From an archaeon (GTDB taxonomy: Archaea > Thermoplasmatota > Thermoplasmata > Methanomassiliicoccales > Methanomethylophilaceae), in contig JAKSHX010000002.1 in the NCBI GenBank assembly GCA_024399155.1, positions 1 through 64,000 on the forward strand: DNA of 64,000 bases, in the 5' to 3' direction. Position numbers and translations under genes: made by a program. The notes beneath the pieces were generated by a model, which saw only the letters and a program-made list of their open reading frames with translations, ran no database searches and had not been told where the DNA came from. Of the stretch, positions 8,206-17,300 are shown piece after piece (position 1 is the first letter of the stretch; every line of letters begins with the position of its first letter).

Positions 8206-8628
8206 TCACACACTTTTTTTGTTATTAAAAATGTACATCCCCAGGCGTTTCAGATTATTTTCTAACATCTCGCGGTTTATACTAAAAAGATGAGTCTGAC
8301 AATTACAATCTGAACATCCAAATCCAATCACGGCAGGTATGCCACCTTTTTTTATCACAAATTCCGCAAGGTCGCATTCCGTTATCTTTGGGTCTTCGGT
8401 TTCATATGCTAACATATTTTTACATAACATAGTAAGATAGTCGATATGCCAGTGTACCGTTTTCTTACATGAAAAATGCCTTGATAGACGCTGATCTAAT
8501 CCACACTTGGCACTTCCAACATAACAGTAATCCCCGGCCAAAAGCTTAACAGATCCTAAAGATCCGACTCTTGTTTTTATATCTGAATGAAAGTGAAGAA
8601 AAAGAACATAGGTCCCTTTTCGAATCAT
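8206..8628 (-). CDS. DUF123 protein, GIY-YIG-nuclease-like
   Basis: A 140-residue protein. It begins KGTYVLFLHF, then GDYCYVGSA, GLDQRLSRHF and HWHIDYL, the motif order of DUF123, a GIY-YIG-related family sometimes found fused to endonuclease III. The GTY...YVG pair corresponds to GIY-YIG. The C-terminal half has CSDCNCQTHLF, a Cys/His group typical of this family. Its start overlaps the mmp7 stop (ATGA), making it the last gene of the MCR activation operon. Why a nuclease-like protein sits there is unknown; it may simply be carried along. Confidence 0.75.
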   Translation of the reverse strand: MIRKGTYVLFLHFHSDIKTRVGSLGSVKLLAGDYCYVGSAKCGLDQRLSRHFSCKKTVHWHIDYLTMLCKNMLAYETEDPKITECDLAEFVIKKGGIPAVIGFGCSDCNCQTHLFSINREMLENNLKRLGMYIFNNKKSV

Positions 8629-9557
8629 TGCGTTTTCCCTTTATCCTCATATTCAATTTCAGAAAGTGTTTTGATATGGATAATTGTGCTGCTATCATCA
8701 ATCTTTGACTCAGATACCCTGGCTATTTCTTTTAATTTGCGCCCGTAGACTTCAAGGCTATTAAAATAATCCTTGTGTTCTCTATACGAAATTTTAACTC
8801 TGAGACTATCAAGATGTAACACGATAGGTGCCGGCCTAAGACTCATGTTAATTGGTTCATACTCTTCCAAAAGTTTTTTGAGTTCTGCAGGATGAATAAA
8901 CAGTGGATCCTCCTCAAGCATTGTCTTTTTATTTTTAATAACCTCATCGATAGCGTCCCCGATCTCTTGAAGTTTTTTCATTTCTTCGGGGGACTTCATT
9001 CTTTCAGCTTTACGTCCAACGCCTGATACTACAACTTCACAATTGTCCTCAAAATTTTCTATCGGAGGTCCACAAACCAAAATAACAGGCGTGTTGATGT
9101 TTTTGAACAGTTCCTTTTTAGTGTCTATACAGTTCTTAAAATTCCCGAGCATAAACACAGCCGCGTCATACTCTTCGATAATACTCTTCTCCTGAGCAGA
9201 AATCTGTGATGTATTCTTTCCTCTCCCTCTAGCAAGGCCCATTACCGCAGTAATGCCCCCATATTGTCTCACTTCTTCTGCTATATCGCATATGGGATGG
9301 GGCATATGATGCCTCCCTAATGTACAACCGATGACGGCAATTTCTGTTCCGGCCAATGGAACACATTTTACCTCCCCTCCAATACTCTGACAAACCTTTG
9401 AAATGAAATCTTTATCTTCCCCCGGGATGGACATTGTTACGGTCAGTATCTGCGCACTTCTAGTTGTTTGAAGAATCACACCTCCAACATCTTCTATGGC
9501 TTCAAACAGCTCCTCTGACCTGTAAACACCACCGTCATACATCATTACCTCAAACAT
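8625..9557 (-). CDS. mmp7: methanogenesis marker protein 7 (MCR activation)
   Basis: A 310-residue protein with the family core AGTEIAV...LGRHHMPHPICDIAEE, then MGLARGRGK, FMLGNFKNC and VILVCGPP. Mmp7 occurs in methane-metabolising archaea and, as I recall, is a component of the ATP-dependent MCR activation complex with McrC, Mmp3, Mmp17 and A2. The central region (about residues 75-195) is recognisably related to McrC encoded upstream in the same operon: both share an R-H-basic run, a P-[IV]-C-[DE]-I motif, LGN and ILVC. The start ATG overlaps the mmp17 stop (TGATG), implying translational coupling. Confidence 0.9.
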   Translation of the reverse strand: MFEVMMYDGGVYRSEELFEAIEDVGGVILQTTRSAQILTVTMSIPGEDKDFISKVCQSIGGEVKCVPLAGTEIAVIGCTLGRHHMPHPICDIAEEVRQYGGITAVMGLARGRGKNTSQISAQEKSIIEEYDAAVFMLGNFKNCIDTKKELFKNINTPVILVCGPPIENFEDNCEVVVSGVGRKAERMKSPEEMKKLQEIGDAIDEVIKNKKTMLEEDPLFIHPAELKKLLEEYEPINMSLRPAPIVLHLDSLRVKISYREHKDYFNSLEVYGRKLKEIARVSESKIDDSSTIIHIKTLSEIEYEDKGKTQ

Positions 9558-10117
9558 CAGACTACCCCTCCCAAAGATTTATGCAAAGTACTACCCTCTT
9601 TCACCATTTCTGGGCAGATAATTTCTTCAGTTGCAATGACGGTTATAACTTTACCATCAAAAATACTGTGTCTGACTTTGATGCCTTCGGGCATTATCCT
9701 CCATAACGCGCCTATAATGTCTTTTTTGACTTCTTCTCCTGAAGATACTTGGAGTTCAGCTATGATATCTTCTTTACCATTTATCACGACAAGATCGAAC
9801 CTTGTCTGTTGTTCTACATTATCTCTCCCGTAATTCTTCCACAGTTGAGATAATATATCTGGGGCGTATCTTTCGTCAGATATCGACAAGTGGGTTTCAT
9901 TACCTTCTTGCCTTAGTGATGCCACATCAGATATTACTTTGTTTACAGGTTTATTAATTAACCTTATACTAAAAATGAACAATGGTATTTCGGGTTTAAG
10001 TATGATTTTCGTTTTATCGATCAGTGTTGCTTTACCGACATCACTTATTATTGTCTCAAACAATGTTTTGTAAGCAGAACATCCGTACGAGTCAGATCCT
10101 ACTACTTCTACTTCCAT
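9557..10117 (-). CDS. mmp17: methanogenesis marker protein 17 (MCR activation)
   Basis: A 186-residue protein starting MEVEVVGSDSYG, the N-terminal signature of Mmp17. It has no obvious catalytic motif and few Cys, so it is probably a structural subunit. Known context: Mmp17 goes with Mmp7, Mmp3, McrC and A2 in MCR reductive activation. Here it lies between mmp15 (9-base gap) and mmp7 (overlap), supporting a joint role. Assignment is by N-terminal motif, length and position. Confidence 0.85.
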   Translation of the reverse strand: MEVEVVGSDSYGCSAYKTLFETIISDVGKATLIDKTKIILKPEIPLFIFSIRLINKPVNKVISDVASLRQEGNETHLSISDERYAPDILSQLWKNYGRDNVEQQTRFDLVVINGKEDIIAELQVSSGEEVKKDIIGALWRIMPEGIKVRHSIFDGKVITVIATEEIICPEMVKEGSTLHKSLGGVV

Positions 10118-10126
10118 AAAGCACCT

Positions 10127-11347
10127 TTACAAGAATCCTGAGCTGAGAAGTGCTCCTCCAACAGCTCCGATGTATTGTGAATCAGGTGGGACAATTGGTG
10201 GCTCTCCAAGTATTTCCCCGATAGCCTTAACGAGCCCCGCGTTGAGTGATGTTCCCCCTACCTGGATAATTGGATGCCTAACATCAATTTCTTGAAGTTG
10301 TTGCTCATAAACCTGTTCTGCAACTGAGTGACACGCCGCTGCTGCGACATCTTCAAATGGTTTACCCTCCCCAAGCGTAGTAACTAAGTCTTGAATACCA
10401 AAGACTGAACAATATGAGTTCATTTTGGCATTTATCCAGTTACCTTTCACTGCATATGATCCTAAATCGGCAATATTAATTCTAAGTCTTTTGGCAGTCA
10501 TTTCTAAAAACCTTCCAGATGCTCCTGCACAAACTCCTCCCATTGTGAAATTATCTGGAATGCCGTCACGAACTGTGATAGCTTTATTATCCATTCCTCC
10601 AATGTCGATGATTGTCGCCTCTCCTGACTGCTTGCCCGCGAGCCATGCTGCGCCTTTGGAATTTACTGTTAACTCCTCTTGCACCAGTTTAGCATTAAAA
10701 TATTTGCCGAGTGTAAAGCGCCCATACCCTGTTGTTCCAATAGCTTCGATATCTTTTGGTTTAACATCAGCTTGCTCCATAGCTTCTTTTAAAACAGTCG
10801 TTGCTGATTGTACAACATCTCCAGTGGACGCCCACGATTTTCCCAGAATTTTATTGTCTTTCATAATGACAGCTTTAGTTGTTGATGACCCAGAATCTAA
10901 TCCTGCTGTAAGCCCAGTCTGTCTAGTTCTTGATAAAAGATCTTTTCTTTCTACGATGGTTACGAGAGCTTCCATTCTTGTCAGAAGCTGGGATGATTTG
11001 AGTCTTTCTGTAAAAGAGTATGTAACGACTGGTAGCCTAGTATTCTCCTGTATAAACCTTCTAAGTTCATTTCTTACAAGAGACGCCTCAGCACACCTAA
11101 AACATGTTGTGATAAAAACGGCGTCTGCATCATATCTGTCGTCCGCAAGTTGTACAGCTCTTGCAATCATAAGTTTAAGTTGTGGGGATTTAGGATCAAA
11201 TCCAAACCTGTCCACAGCTTCGTTGATATCTTCTGCAGAAACGTCTGGATAAACTATTTTGGCTCCGACACTACGGGCAGCTTTCTCTATCTCAAATTGT
11301 ATGCCGCTATACTCTGTCCCACATGAAAGTTGCGCAATCCTGATCAT
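10127..11347 (-). CDS. mmp15: methanogenesis marker protein 15, HgdC/BadF-type ATPase
   Basis: A 406-residue protein in two parts. Residues 1-140 resemble a reduced 2-hydroxyacyl-CoA dehydratase D-component (HgdB-like) with Cys9, Cys82 and Cys85 (TTCFRC). Residues 145-406 are an ASKHA ATPase of the BcrA/BadF/HgdC group: phosphate loop [12 protein letters not shown] near 149, IIDIGGMD near 247, [13 protein letters not shown] with Cys273, NSYCSVFG with Cys313, and QVGGTSLN. In HgdC dimers the two corresponding Cys per subunit hold one [4Fe-4S] cluster that fires low-potential electrons on ATP hydrolysis. Inference: Mmp15 could energise electrons for Ni(II)-to-Ni(I) reduction of F430 in MCR. It sits mid-operon, one base after mmp5. 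Confidence 0.9.
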   Translation of the reverse strand: MIRIAQLSCGTEYSGIQFEIEKAARSVGAKIVYPDVSAEDINEAVDRFGFDPKSPQLKLMIARAVQLADDRYDADAVFITTCFRCAEASLVRNELRRFIQENTRLPVVTYSFTERLKSSQLLTRMEALVTIVERKDLLSRTRQTGLTAGLDSGSSTTKAVIMKDNKILGKSWASTGDVVQSATTVLKEAMEQADVKPKDIEAIGTTGYGRFTLGKYFNAKLVQEELTVNSKGAAWLAGKQSGEATIIDIGGMDNKAITVRDGIPDNFTMGGVCAGASGRFLEMTAKRLRINIADLGSYAVKGNWINAKMNSYCSVFGIQDLVTTLGEGKPFEDVAAAACHSVAEQVYEQQLQEIDVRHPIIQVGGTSLNAGLVKAIGEILGEPPIVPPDSQYIGAVGGALLSSGFL

Positions 11348-11348
11348 G

Positions 11349-11792
11349 TCAGCTGATCTCCTTCAATTTCTCAAAAAATTCCTTTATTTTAGAGACAATG
11401 AGTTTACCTTGCTCTTCATTTTCTGGATATGACACATGTACTACAGGAATTCCTCGCTTTTTTATAAGATACTTTACCATCTGATTTGAACGTTCACACC
11501 CTACGCATCCAAAGGCAAATGGAGCGTCTTCCATGATTATAGCTGCATCAGCTTCTTCAATAAGAGGGCCCCATACTGCCAGTCTTCCTCTTATCCCAGA
11601 AGGAACTTCAATCCCTGCATATTTAAGGCCTTTGACTACGTCATCTAACGATATGTTCATAGGAGGCATGTCTATCTCTGTGTTATTCACCATTTCCCGA
11701 AGCGCTATCATTGCACAGAGTGGCTCGTGACCAAATCTTTCCACCAAATCAAATAAAATCATACTGTTTGGAGGATCAATGAATACCTTCAT
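11349..11792 (-). CDS. mmp5: methanogenesis marker protein 5
   Basis: A 147-residue protein beginning [21 protein letters not shown], the conserved start of Mmp5. The middle carries [10 protein letters not shown], a CxxC pair that could bind metal or be redox-active, and a following VVHVSYP segment. Mmp5 is restricted to methanogens and relatives; no reaction is known to me. Start and stop overlap or abut its neighbours (mmp6 stop TAATG; mmp15 start after one base), so it is translated as part of the activation operon. Confidence 0.87.
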   Translation of the reverse strand: MKVFIDPPNSMILFDLVERFGHEPLCAMIALREMVNNTEIDMPPMNISLDDVVKGLKYAGIEVPSGIRGRLAVWGPLIEEADAAIIMEDAPFAFGCVGCERSNQMVKYLIKKRGIPVVHVSYPENEEQGKLIVSKIKEFFEKLKEIS

Positions 11793-12211
11793 TAGCCCAC
11801 CTCACAAATCTTTTTGAATTTTGTGACTGAAAGTTGTTTCTTTTGAGTGACCTCTTTGGGTTTTTCACCTCTATTTGACGCGTCAAGTCCTATTTTTATA
11901 TATGAAAGCGCTTTCCACTCCGTTTCCAACTGTGCATAACCTGGTCTAGTACCATGTTTAGCGCGACATCTCCTTTGATCTCCACACGGATATGCTCTTA
12001 CCTTCGAAAATATACCATTCGGGTCTAAATTTCTTATCTCATCACGTATCTCTCTTACGGTTTCACTCGGGCCTTCCACTAAGCATCCATAACATGTTTC
12101 TTTCACGGTCACCTTTTTTCCGGACATATGGATCATACGTGTGAGTTGATCCGGTGTTATGTGGGAAGAAGGCGAAATCATAATGACTCTTGTCTCCATT
12201 CCTTCACTCAT
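11792..12211 (-). CDS. mmp6: methanogenesis marker protein 6
   Basis: A 139-residue protein with VIMISPSSHITPDQLTR, KETCYGCLVEG and VRAYPCGDQRRCRAKHGTRPGYAQLE, all characteristic of Mmp6. It holds four well-placed Cys (CYGC and CGDQRRC). Function is unproven in any organism that I know of; cofactor or cluster handling is plausible from the Cys pattern and the neighbours. It overlaps mmp3 by 4 bases and mmp5 by 1 base. Confidence 0.87.
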   Translation of the reverse strand: MSEGMETRVIMISPSSHITPDQLTRMIHMSGKKVTVKETCYGCLVEGPSETVREIRDEIRNLDPNGIFSKVRAYPCGDQRRCRAKHGTRPGYAQLETEWKALSYIKIGLDASNRGEKPKEVTQKKQLSVTKFKKICEVG

Positions 12212-13728
12212 ATTTTACCCTCCATAACATATACAACTTTACCTTCACTTACATTCCTCATAAAATCGTCAAGATCGCCTTCAAATCTTCCGAAAATATT
12301 TGTTGAATAACCTTCTTCACCAGTGGGCCCATAAATCTTATCATCTTTCAATCTGATGCCTATCAGGCCTGCAGAATTATCTTTTACCTGGTTTGTAAGT
12401 CCTAGGTCTCCACGTTTACATTTTTTGAATGGGTCATCTGGATACAACGTATGCGCTCTAGACTTGTCGCCTTCGAAGGTAATCATTGGCATACCTTCAA
12501 AAGTGAAAAAAACTTTAAGAGAGCCGATAGGTTTGTGACTGAGTCCAGTAACCTTTTCAAAATAATGTACACTGGCCGGTGACTTTTTTCTGTTAAGGGA
12601 TATTTTGTATATGTTTTCTTTTTTGACTGCAAAAGTTTCAACTTCCCCTGCTTTAAGTGCATCGATCGTTCTTTCAGGAATCTGCTCAACAACTATAGCA
12701 TCATCAGATGTGTCTCCAATTCTTTTTTGCTTTACTCCTCTAGATTCAAGAAATTTAAATGCCTCTTTTTGTGTCATACCGACAGAAAGAAGACGAGGTG
12801 GATTTACGACGATACCAATCATATCATTTGCTTTTGCTAAAGAAATTATGGGAAGCCCTCTTACAACTTTTCCAACGCTATTATGTGACATGGAGAGTTG
12901 CCTTCTCTCTTTGTAAAACAATACACGACCGAGACCAACACCTTGCGATCTCACCACTACGGTACCTTTATCTCTAACTTCTTTACTCTCTTCGACCATT
13001 GTTATATCTTGATCATCAGAGCATGCGACATAGCTTCCAGTTGCTTCCGAAATGTTAATATAGCGTTTATCTGCCAAAATAAGGAGATGTTCTGCGCTTT
13101 TTGGCGAATTATAATTAAGATCCACCGCTACGCAAGTATCCACTTTGTAACCATCCTCGAGCTTGGTCTTCATGTTCGTTGTTACAATGATGTTATCTAA
13201 ACTCTCTTCTGACTTTAGTGGTCTGACTTTTTTAATGTAGTCTCCTTCGTGAAGTACATTAAGCATGTGTCTTCCTTTTGTTATGTGGCCTATGCGACCA
13301 CTTCCCGCTCCGTAAGATCGTTTATGGTCTTCTTTGGCGATCATGAAATATGTAGTTTGATTGTCGTTACCTCCTAGAGAAAAAAAGCAATCATAACGTT
13401 TACACATTCGTTCAGATTTATTCGATTTTATATTTGTCTGAAATGCACCAAAGGCATCAACTTTCTCCGTTACCCATTTTAAAGATAAACCGGACATCAT
13501 AGGGCTTATCTCTCTCCAGATCTTGGCGTCATTAGAATCATCCAAACGAATTACGATGGTACCCCTATCTGTTACAATCTCGAAATCTTCTGATTCCTTG
13601 GTTAGTTTCTCCGTAGACATGTAAACCGACACTAGAGTGCCTTTAACGTAGTACTCACCTTCTAGTGCCTCTTTTAATGTTGCCCCATCAGGAAGTTCCT
13701 TATCCTTTCCGTTAACTTTTACTATCAT
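12208..13728 (-). CDS. mmp3: methanogenesis marker protein 3 (UPF0288; MCR activation)
   Basis: A 506-residue protein of the methanogen-specific UPF0288/Mmp3 family. It opens with a ThiS/MoaD-like beta-grasp segment ([18 protein letters not shown]), followed by a long mixed alpha/beta body with [27 protein letters not shown] and a C-terminal LIGIRLKDD...FGPT-like region ([12 protein letters not shown]). Mmp3 is, to my knowledge, a subunit of the MCR activation complex. The gene starts with ATG overlapping the mcrC stop by 4 bases and is overlapped by mmp6. Length matches the family. Confidence 0.9.
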   Translation of the reverse strand: MIVKVNGKDKELPDGATLKEALEGEYYVKGTLVSVYMSTEKLTKESEDFEIVTDRGTIVIRLDDSNDAKIWREISPMMSGLSLKWVTEKVDAFGAFQTNIKSNKSERMCKRYDCFFSLGGNDNQTTYFMIAKEDHKRSYGAGSGRIGHITKGRHMLNVLHEGDYIKKVRPLKSEESLDNIIVTTNMKTKLEDGYKVDTCVAVDLNYNSPKSAEHLLILADKRYINISEATGSYVACSDDQDITMVEESKEVRDKGTVVVRSQGVGLGRVLFYKERRQLSMSHNSVGKVVRGLPIISLAKANDMIGIVVNPPRLLSVGMTQKEAFKFLESRGVKQKRIGDTSDDAIVVEQIPERTIDALKAGEVETFAVKKENIYKISLNRKKSPASVHYFEKVTGLSHKPIGSLKVFFTFEGMPMITFEGDKSRAHTLYPDDPFKKCKRGDLGLTNQVKDNSAGLIGIRLKDDKIYGPTGEEGYSTNIFGRFEGDLDDFMRNVSEGKVVYVMEGKI

Positions 13729-14354
13729 TTTAGACTCTTTCTCTTCATTTCTGGTAGCATTTTCTGTACTTTAGATACAATCTCGTCAAGTTTATCCTGA
13801 GAACAGGAAACCCCTCTTATAACACCATTAACGATCTCGATTATCGTTCCCTTTGACTTAACATTCTCGTCTTTAGGCATAACTGCAGAAGTTTTTATAC
13901 CAATACGTGCGAAATCTTCGAAATCAACAGGACACTGACACACAAGTATCGCAGGTATGTCGACGTTTCTTAAAATGAGTCTCGCTTTCCATATGATGTG
14001 ACTACGCACATTCCCTAAGTGAATAAGCGCAACTTTGAATTGCTGGATCCTTTCGACTTCTATTGGCTCTAGACCCATACATTGTCCATGAGATACATCT
14101 TCTGCATCAGCTGGAACACCTGCGCCAGCATTAAGAACTAACACGGACGTGTCGATACCTTCTTCCCTAAGAGCATATGTTATCTCACAAACTGGTTTTG
14201 TAATATGTCTTCTTCCAGGGCCCATAGCAATAGCTATAACGTCTCCTCCACTTTCAGATATAGTGGCTCTCTGGGCGAGCCCTCCGCCTCTGCCCATACC
14301 CATAGATTCTCGACATTCGACAAAATTGAGGTGTCTTCCGATCCTTTTTTTCAA
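13725..14354 (-). CDS. mcrC: McrC, MCR operon protein C / activation factor
   Basis: A 209-residue protein with [21 protein letters not shown] at the N terminus, then [32 protein letters not shown] and [13 protein letters not shown]. This is McrC, which in many methanogens lies inside mcrBDCGA. Here it is missing from that operon (21.2-23.0 kb) and is instead the second gene of the activation operon, overlapping atwA and mmp3 by 4 bases each. It is homologous to the central region of Mmp7 six genes downstream. Role: binds MCR and the activation factors; the GRRH...PVC segment probably forms the functional core. Confidence 0.93.
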   Translation of the reverse strand: MKKRIGRHLNFVECRESMGMGRGGGLAQRATISESGGDVIAIAMGPGRRHITKPVCEITYALREEGIDTSVLVLNAGAGVPADAEDVSHGQCMGLEPIEVERIQQFKVALIHLGNVRSHIIWKARLILRNVDIPAILVCQCPVDFEDFARIGIKTSAVMPKDENVKSKGTIIEIVNGVIRGVSCSQDKLDEIVSKVQKMLPEMKRKSLK

Positions 14355-15976
14355 ATCTGCCCACCATTCTGTTCTGCATATTCCCTCTCAATGCTTTCAA
14401 ACCCGGAAACAATATCCTCCGGTTTTCCAATATGAACAATTTTCCCATCCCTCATAAGAGCTGCACGATCACAACAATTCAAAACAAAATCCATATCATG
14501 ACTAACGACAACAAATGTTTCCCCAAGTTCTTTTCTTGCAGACAATACGGCCTGAGCAACTGTAACCTTTGTTATTGGGTCCATCGTACCTGTCGGTTCA
14601 TCAAGAATAATAATACGAGGCTCCTTGATAAGAACCTGTGCAAATGCAACTCTTTGTTGCTCTCCCACAGAAAGAGCATCAGGATATGCCATAAGAATAT
14701 TTTCAATGTCCTTCTCATGGAATCCGACAGATGTTAACACCTGAATCGCCTTCATCTTAGCAAGTTCAGCAGGCATCGTGATACCTATACATGCACTCAA
14801 GTTCCGAAGTATGTTATCAAATGGGTATAACGTGTATTCTTGGTGGAGAAATCCGATATAAGAAGTGGCTCTTCCTTTACCTGCAAATCCAGATTCTGAC
14901 ATGTCAATCCAGTCATCACCAATTTTAATTTTTACGGTACCAGACGTTGCAGGAGTCATTCCAGCAATCATACGAGATGTAGTAGTCTTGCCTGCTCCAG
15001 ACAAACCCACAAGTGCAAATATCTCATTCTCCTTTATGTCGAGTGTAACTCCATCAACAGCTTTGACTACTCCCCTCACTACCGAAAAAAAGTGTTTTGT
15101 AGCATTTTCTACCAGAATGAGGTCTTTGCCGATACTAATGTCCTCGTTCCTCTCAAACTGATACTCTTCCATAAATTTCTTTGTGACAGTACTGGGTTCT
15201 CCATGCATTAAGACGTTTCCGGAATCGAGCCAAATAGCTTCGTCTGCCATTTTTTCAATAGCTTCTGGCCAATGTGATGCAAACACCATACATATATTAT
15301 GAGTGCGAACATAGTTCACTAACCTTTCATGTACTAAATTGGCAGTAAAAGGATCAAGGGTACCAGTAGGTTCATCTGCGAGGAAAAATAAAGGATTCTT
15401 TGCTAACTGTCTTGCCATGACGACCCTTTGCTTCTCTCCTCCTGACAGATCCCTTGCAATATGAGTTGTCCTATGCTTCATGTTTACAAGGTTCAAAAGT
15501 TCGATAGTTTTATCGATCTTTTCTTTATCATTGACCTTTTCGTCAAAAGCTTCAAATATATTTTCCATGACGGTGTTGTCGCCGAATAAAGCAAAGGTCC
15601 TTTGTAACATGATTGAAATTCGTGCCTTTAATTTTTGTCTGATCGGGTCGCGCTCGTGAAGAGAATAGTAATCAACCCACTTATCGACAACTTTTCCACC
15701 ACATTTGGTACATGAAATTCCTTCAAAGGGAATATCGAGGTTACCACATTTGAGGCATTGATTAACATGATAAAGCACTTTTCCGGAATCAGGGGCATAT
15801 TCTTGTGTTCCCCTTATCATATGAATAAGGACACTTTTGCCAGCGGCGCTCTTTCCAATTAATCCTAAAATTTTACCAGTAGACAGCGTTGCAGAGACAT
15901 TATTAAGCACTGTCCTTCCTTCGAACTTCTTTGATACGTTCTCAATTTTAAGAAGGTCTACAGACTTTTGAACCAT
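14351..15976 (-). CDS. atwA: component A2, ATPase of MCR reductive activation
   Basis: A 541-residue soluble protein with two ABC-ATPase domains and no membrane segment. Domain 1: Walker A GKSAAGKS (41-48), signature LSGGEKQRV, Walker [14 protein letters not shown] zinc-ribbon-like insert lies at residues 74-92 (CLKC...CTKC). Domain 2: Walker [10 protein letters not shown], signature LSVGEQQRV, Walker [13 protein letters not shown]. The twin-ABC layout and the Cys insert are those of AtwA, the ATP-binding component A2 required to activate MCR. First gene of the operon. The ATG is 26 bases from a TATA box and has no Shine-Dalgarno sequence, so translation is probably leaderless. Confidence 0.93.
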   Translation of the reverse strand: MVQKSVDLLKIENVSKKFEGRTVLNNVSATLSTGKILGLIGKSAAGKSVLIHMIRGTQEYAPDSGKVLYHVNQCLKCGNLDIPFEGISCTKCGGKVVDKWVDYYSLHERDPIRQKLKARISIMLQRTFALFGDNTVMENIFEAFDEKVNDKEKIDKTIELLNLVNMKHRTTHIARDLSGGEKQRVVMARQLAKNPLFFLADEPTGTLDPFTANLVHERLVNYVRTHNICMVFASHWPEAIEKMADEAIWLDSGNVLMHGEPSTVTKKFMEEYQFERNEDISIGKDLILVENATKHFFSVVRGVVKAVDGVTLDIKENEIFALVGLSGAGKTTTSRMIAGMTPATSGTVKIKIGDDWIDMSESGFAGKGRATSYIGFLHQEYTLYPFDNILRNLSACIGITMPAELAKMKAIQVLTSVGFHEKDIENILMAYPDALSVGEQQRVAFAQVLIKEPRIIILDEPTGTMDPITKVTVAQAVLSARKELGETFVVVSHDMDFVLNCCDRAALMRDGKIVHIGKPEDIVSGFESIEREYAEQNGGQI

Positions 15977-15996
15977 GGGTTGAGTATGAACAACTC

Positions 15997-16006
15997 GATA
16001 TATAAC
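15997..16006 (-). promoter_or_regulatory. TATA box of the atwA-mcrC-mmp operon
   Basis: GTTATATATC on the minus strand, centred about 26 bases before the atwA ATG (15976). That places the transcript start at or next to the start codon, consistent with a leaderless mRNA. Confidence 0.6.
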
Positions 16007-16101
16007 ATCACGTGGAATAATAAGTGCCAGAAATTTTACTGACTTGTCGATTGATGGATTTAAGATAAATTAAAAAAAATGAAAAGGACAATACCACAAT
16101 A

Positions 16102-17055
16102 ATGACTGTAGTTACAGGCTATAGAACGAGTGGCCCAATTCCAAAATTTACCAATTATCATATATGGAAAACGTTGATGATTCTTGATATAAAAAATTCT
16201 GTCAGTAGGAAAAAATTATCACAGAAACTCGACATAGGTGAAGGTAGCACTAGAACAATATTAAATATCCTCAAAAATCAAGAGTACATTCAGGTTGCAA
16301 GAAATGGTGTTACTCTTACAAAAAATGGTTCTCATTTCAAAAAAACCGTACAATTTGATGTTACATATACACTCATACCTGAAATAACAATTGATGCCTA
16401 CGACTGCGCGATAAGAATACCATTTGCAGCAAAAAAAATAACATACGGTTACGAAGAAAGAGACGTAGCGATTAAAGCAGGCGCTTCTGGCGCTACAACG
16501 TTGATTTGTAAAAACGGTGAATTGATCTTTCCTGACTCCAATTATTCAGTATCTAGTGCCGTCACCAAAACACTCAGAGAAAAATTTGCTATAAATAATG
16601 ATGACGTAATAATAATTGGTACTGCAAATACTCCTGAAAAGGCAGAATGTGGTGCAGTAACCGCTGCTCTCAATGTCATAAATAATTTTAATATAAACAG
16701 AAACTTGAATGATATCGTATTGTTGAATAACTCCACCACTGAGCTTACGTCATTAGCATTTGCAGTATACAATTTAATAGGTGGATACCCAGTATGTGCT
16801 AAAAGCAGGGACAATCTTGGAATAAGAATCGAGAATGGTATCATAATAGATAATGCATATACCGGAGAAATTCTCGAAGAAACTATAGAAAAAAACATTA
16901 TTGTGAGAAGAATTGCGGTCACCGGACCTTACAAAGGTGCAAAAGTGATTTCCGTTCCGATAAATGTAAAAGGTAAGACTATCGCTGCAATAGGTGTTGC
17001 GAATGTCATTGGAATAGATGAGAGTAATCTTCTTACTACTATTTTTAAAAGCTGA
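16102..17055 (+). CDS. HTH regulator with DUF4443 and DUF2111 domains
   Basis: A 317-residue protein. Residues about 10-85 form a winged helix-turn-helix (KKLSQKLDIGEGSTRTILNIL). Residues 95-160 match DUF4443 (DAYDCAIRIP, ERDVAIKAGASGATTL). The C-terminal third is DUF2111, a family largely of methanogens: GIRIENG...AYTGEILEE...GPYKGAK...PI...AAIGVANVIG. It is divergent from the MCR activation operon, with only 125 bases between starts, so it is a good candidate regulator of atwA-mmp7 and perhaps of mcr. The ligand is unknown; DUF2111 has the look of a small-molecule-binding domain. TATA-like gataaatta lies near 16065. Confidence 0.8.
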   Translation: MTVVTGYRTSGPIPKFTNYHIWKTLMILDIKNSVSRKKLSQKLDIGEGSTRTILNILKNQEYIQVARNGVTLTKNGSHFKKTVQFDVTYTLIPEITIDAYDCAIRIPFAAKKITYGYEERDVAIKAGASGATTLICKNGELIFPDSNYSVSSAVTKTLREKFAINNDDVIIIGTANTPEKAECGAVTAALNVINNFNINRNLNDIVLLNNSTTELTSLAFAVYNLIGGYPVCAKSRDNLGIRIENGIIIDNAYTGEILEETIEKNIIVRRIAVTGPYKGAKVISVPINVKGKTIAAIGVANVIGIDESNLLTTIFKS

Positions 17056-17300
17056 TAGTTTTCCATATTGAGTAGTTTTAACCATTTTCTCTTTTTTTCT
17101 TCTGATGTTTATCTTGACGTACCACGATGATTGACTTGTTTATTTAGATGGTGTGCCTAGTTAAGTCATTTTTTCAAAAAATAGATGATCTGAAAAATTT
17201 TATATTACAATATTCAAAACAGATGGTTTTTGATTTAACATCGTATAGAAAATTGTGTGGTCAGGCATAAATTAAATAAAAACTCTGCAATTTGGATTGT

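Noticed and set aside
10425-11252. 275-codon frame antisense to mmp15
   Set aside because: Shadow of a strongly conserved gene; composition is Ser/Leu-rich and shows no domain.
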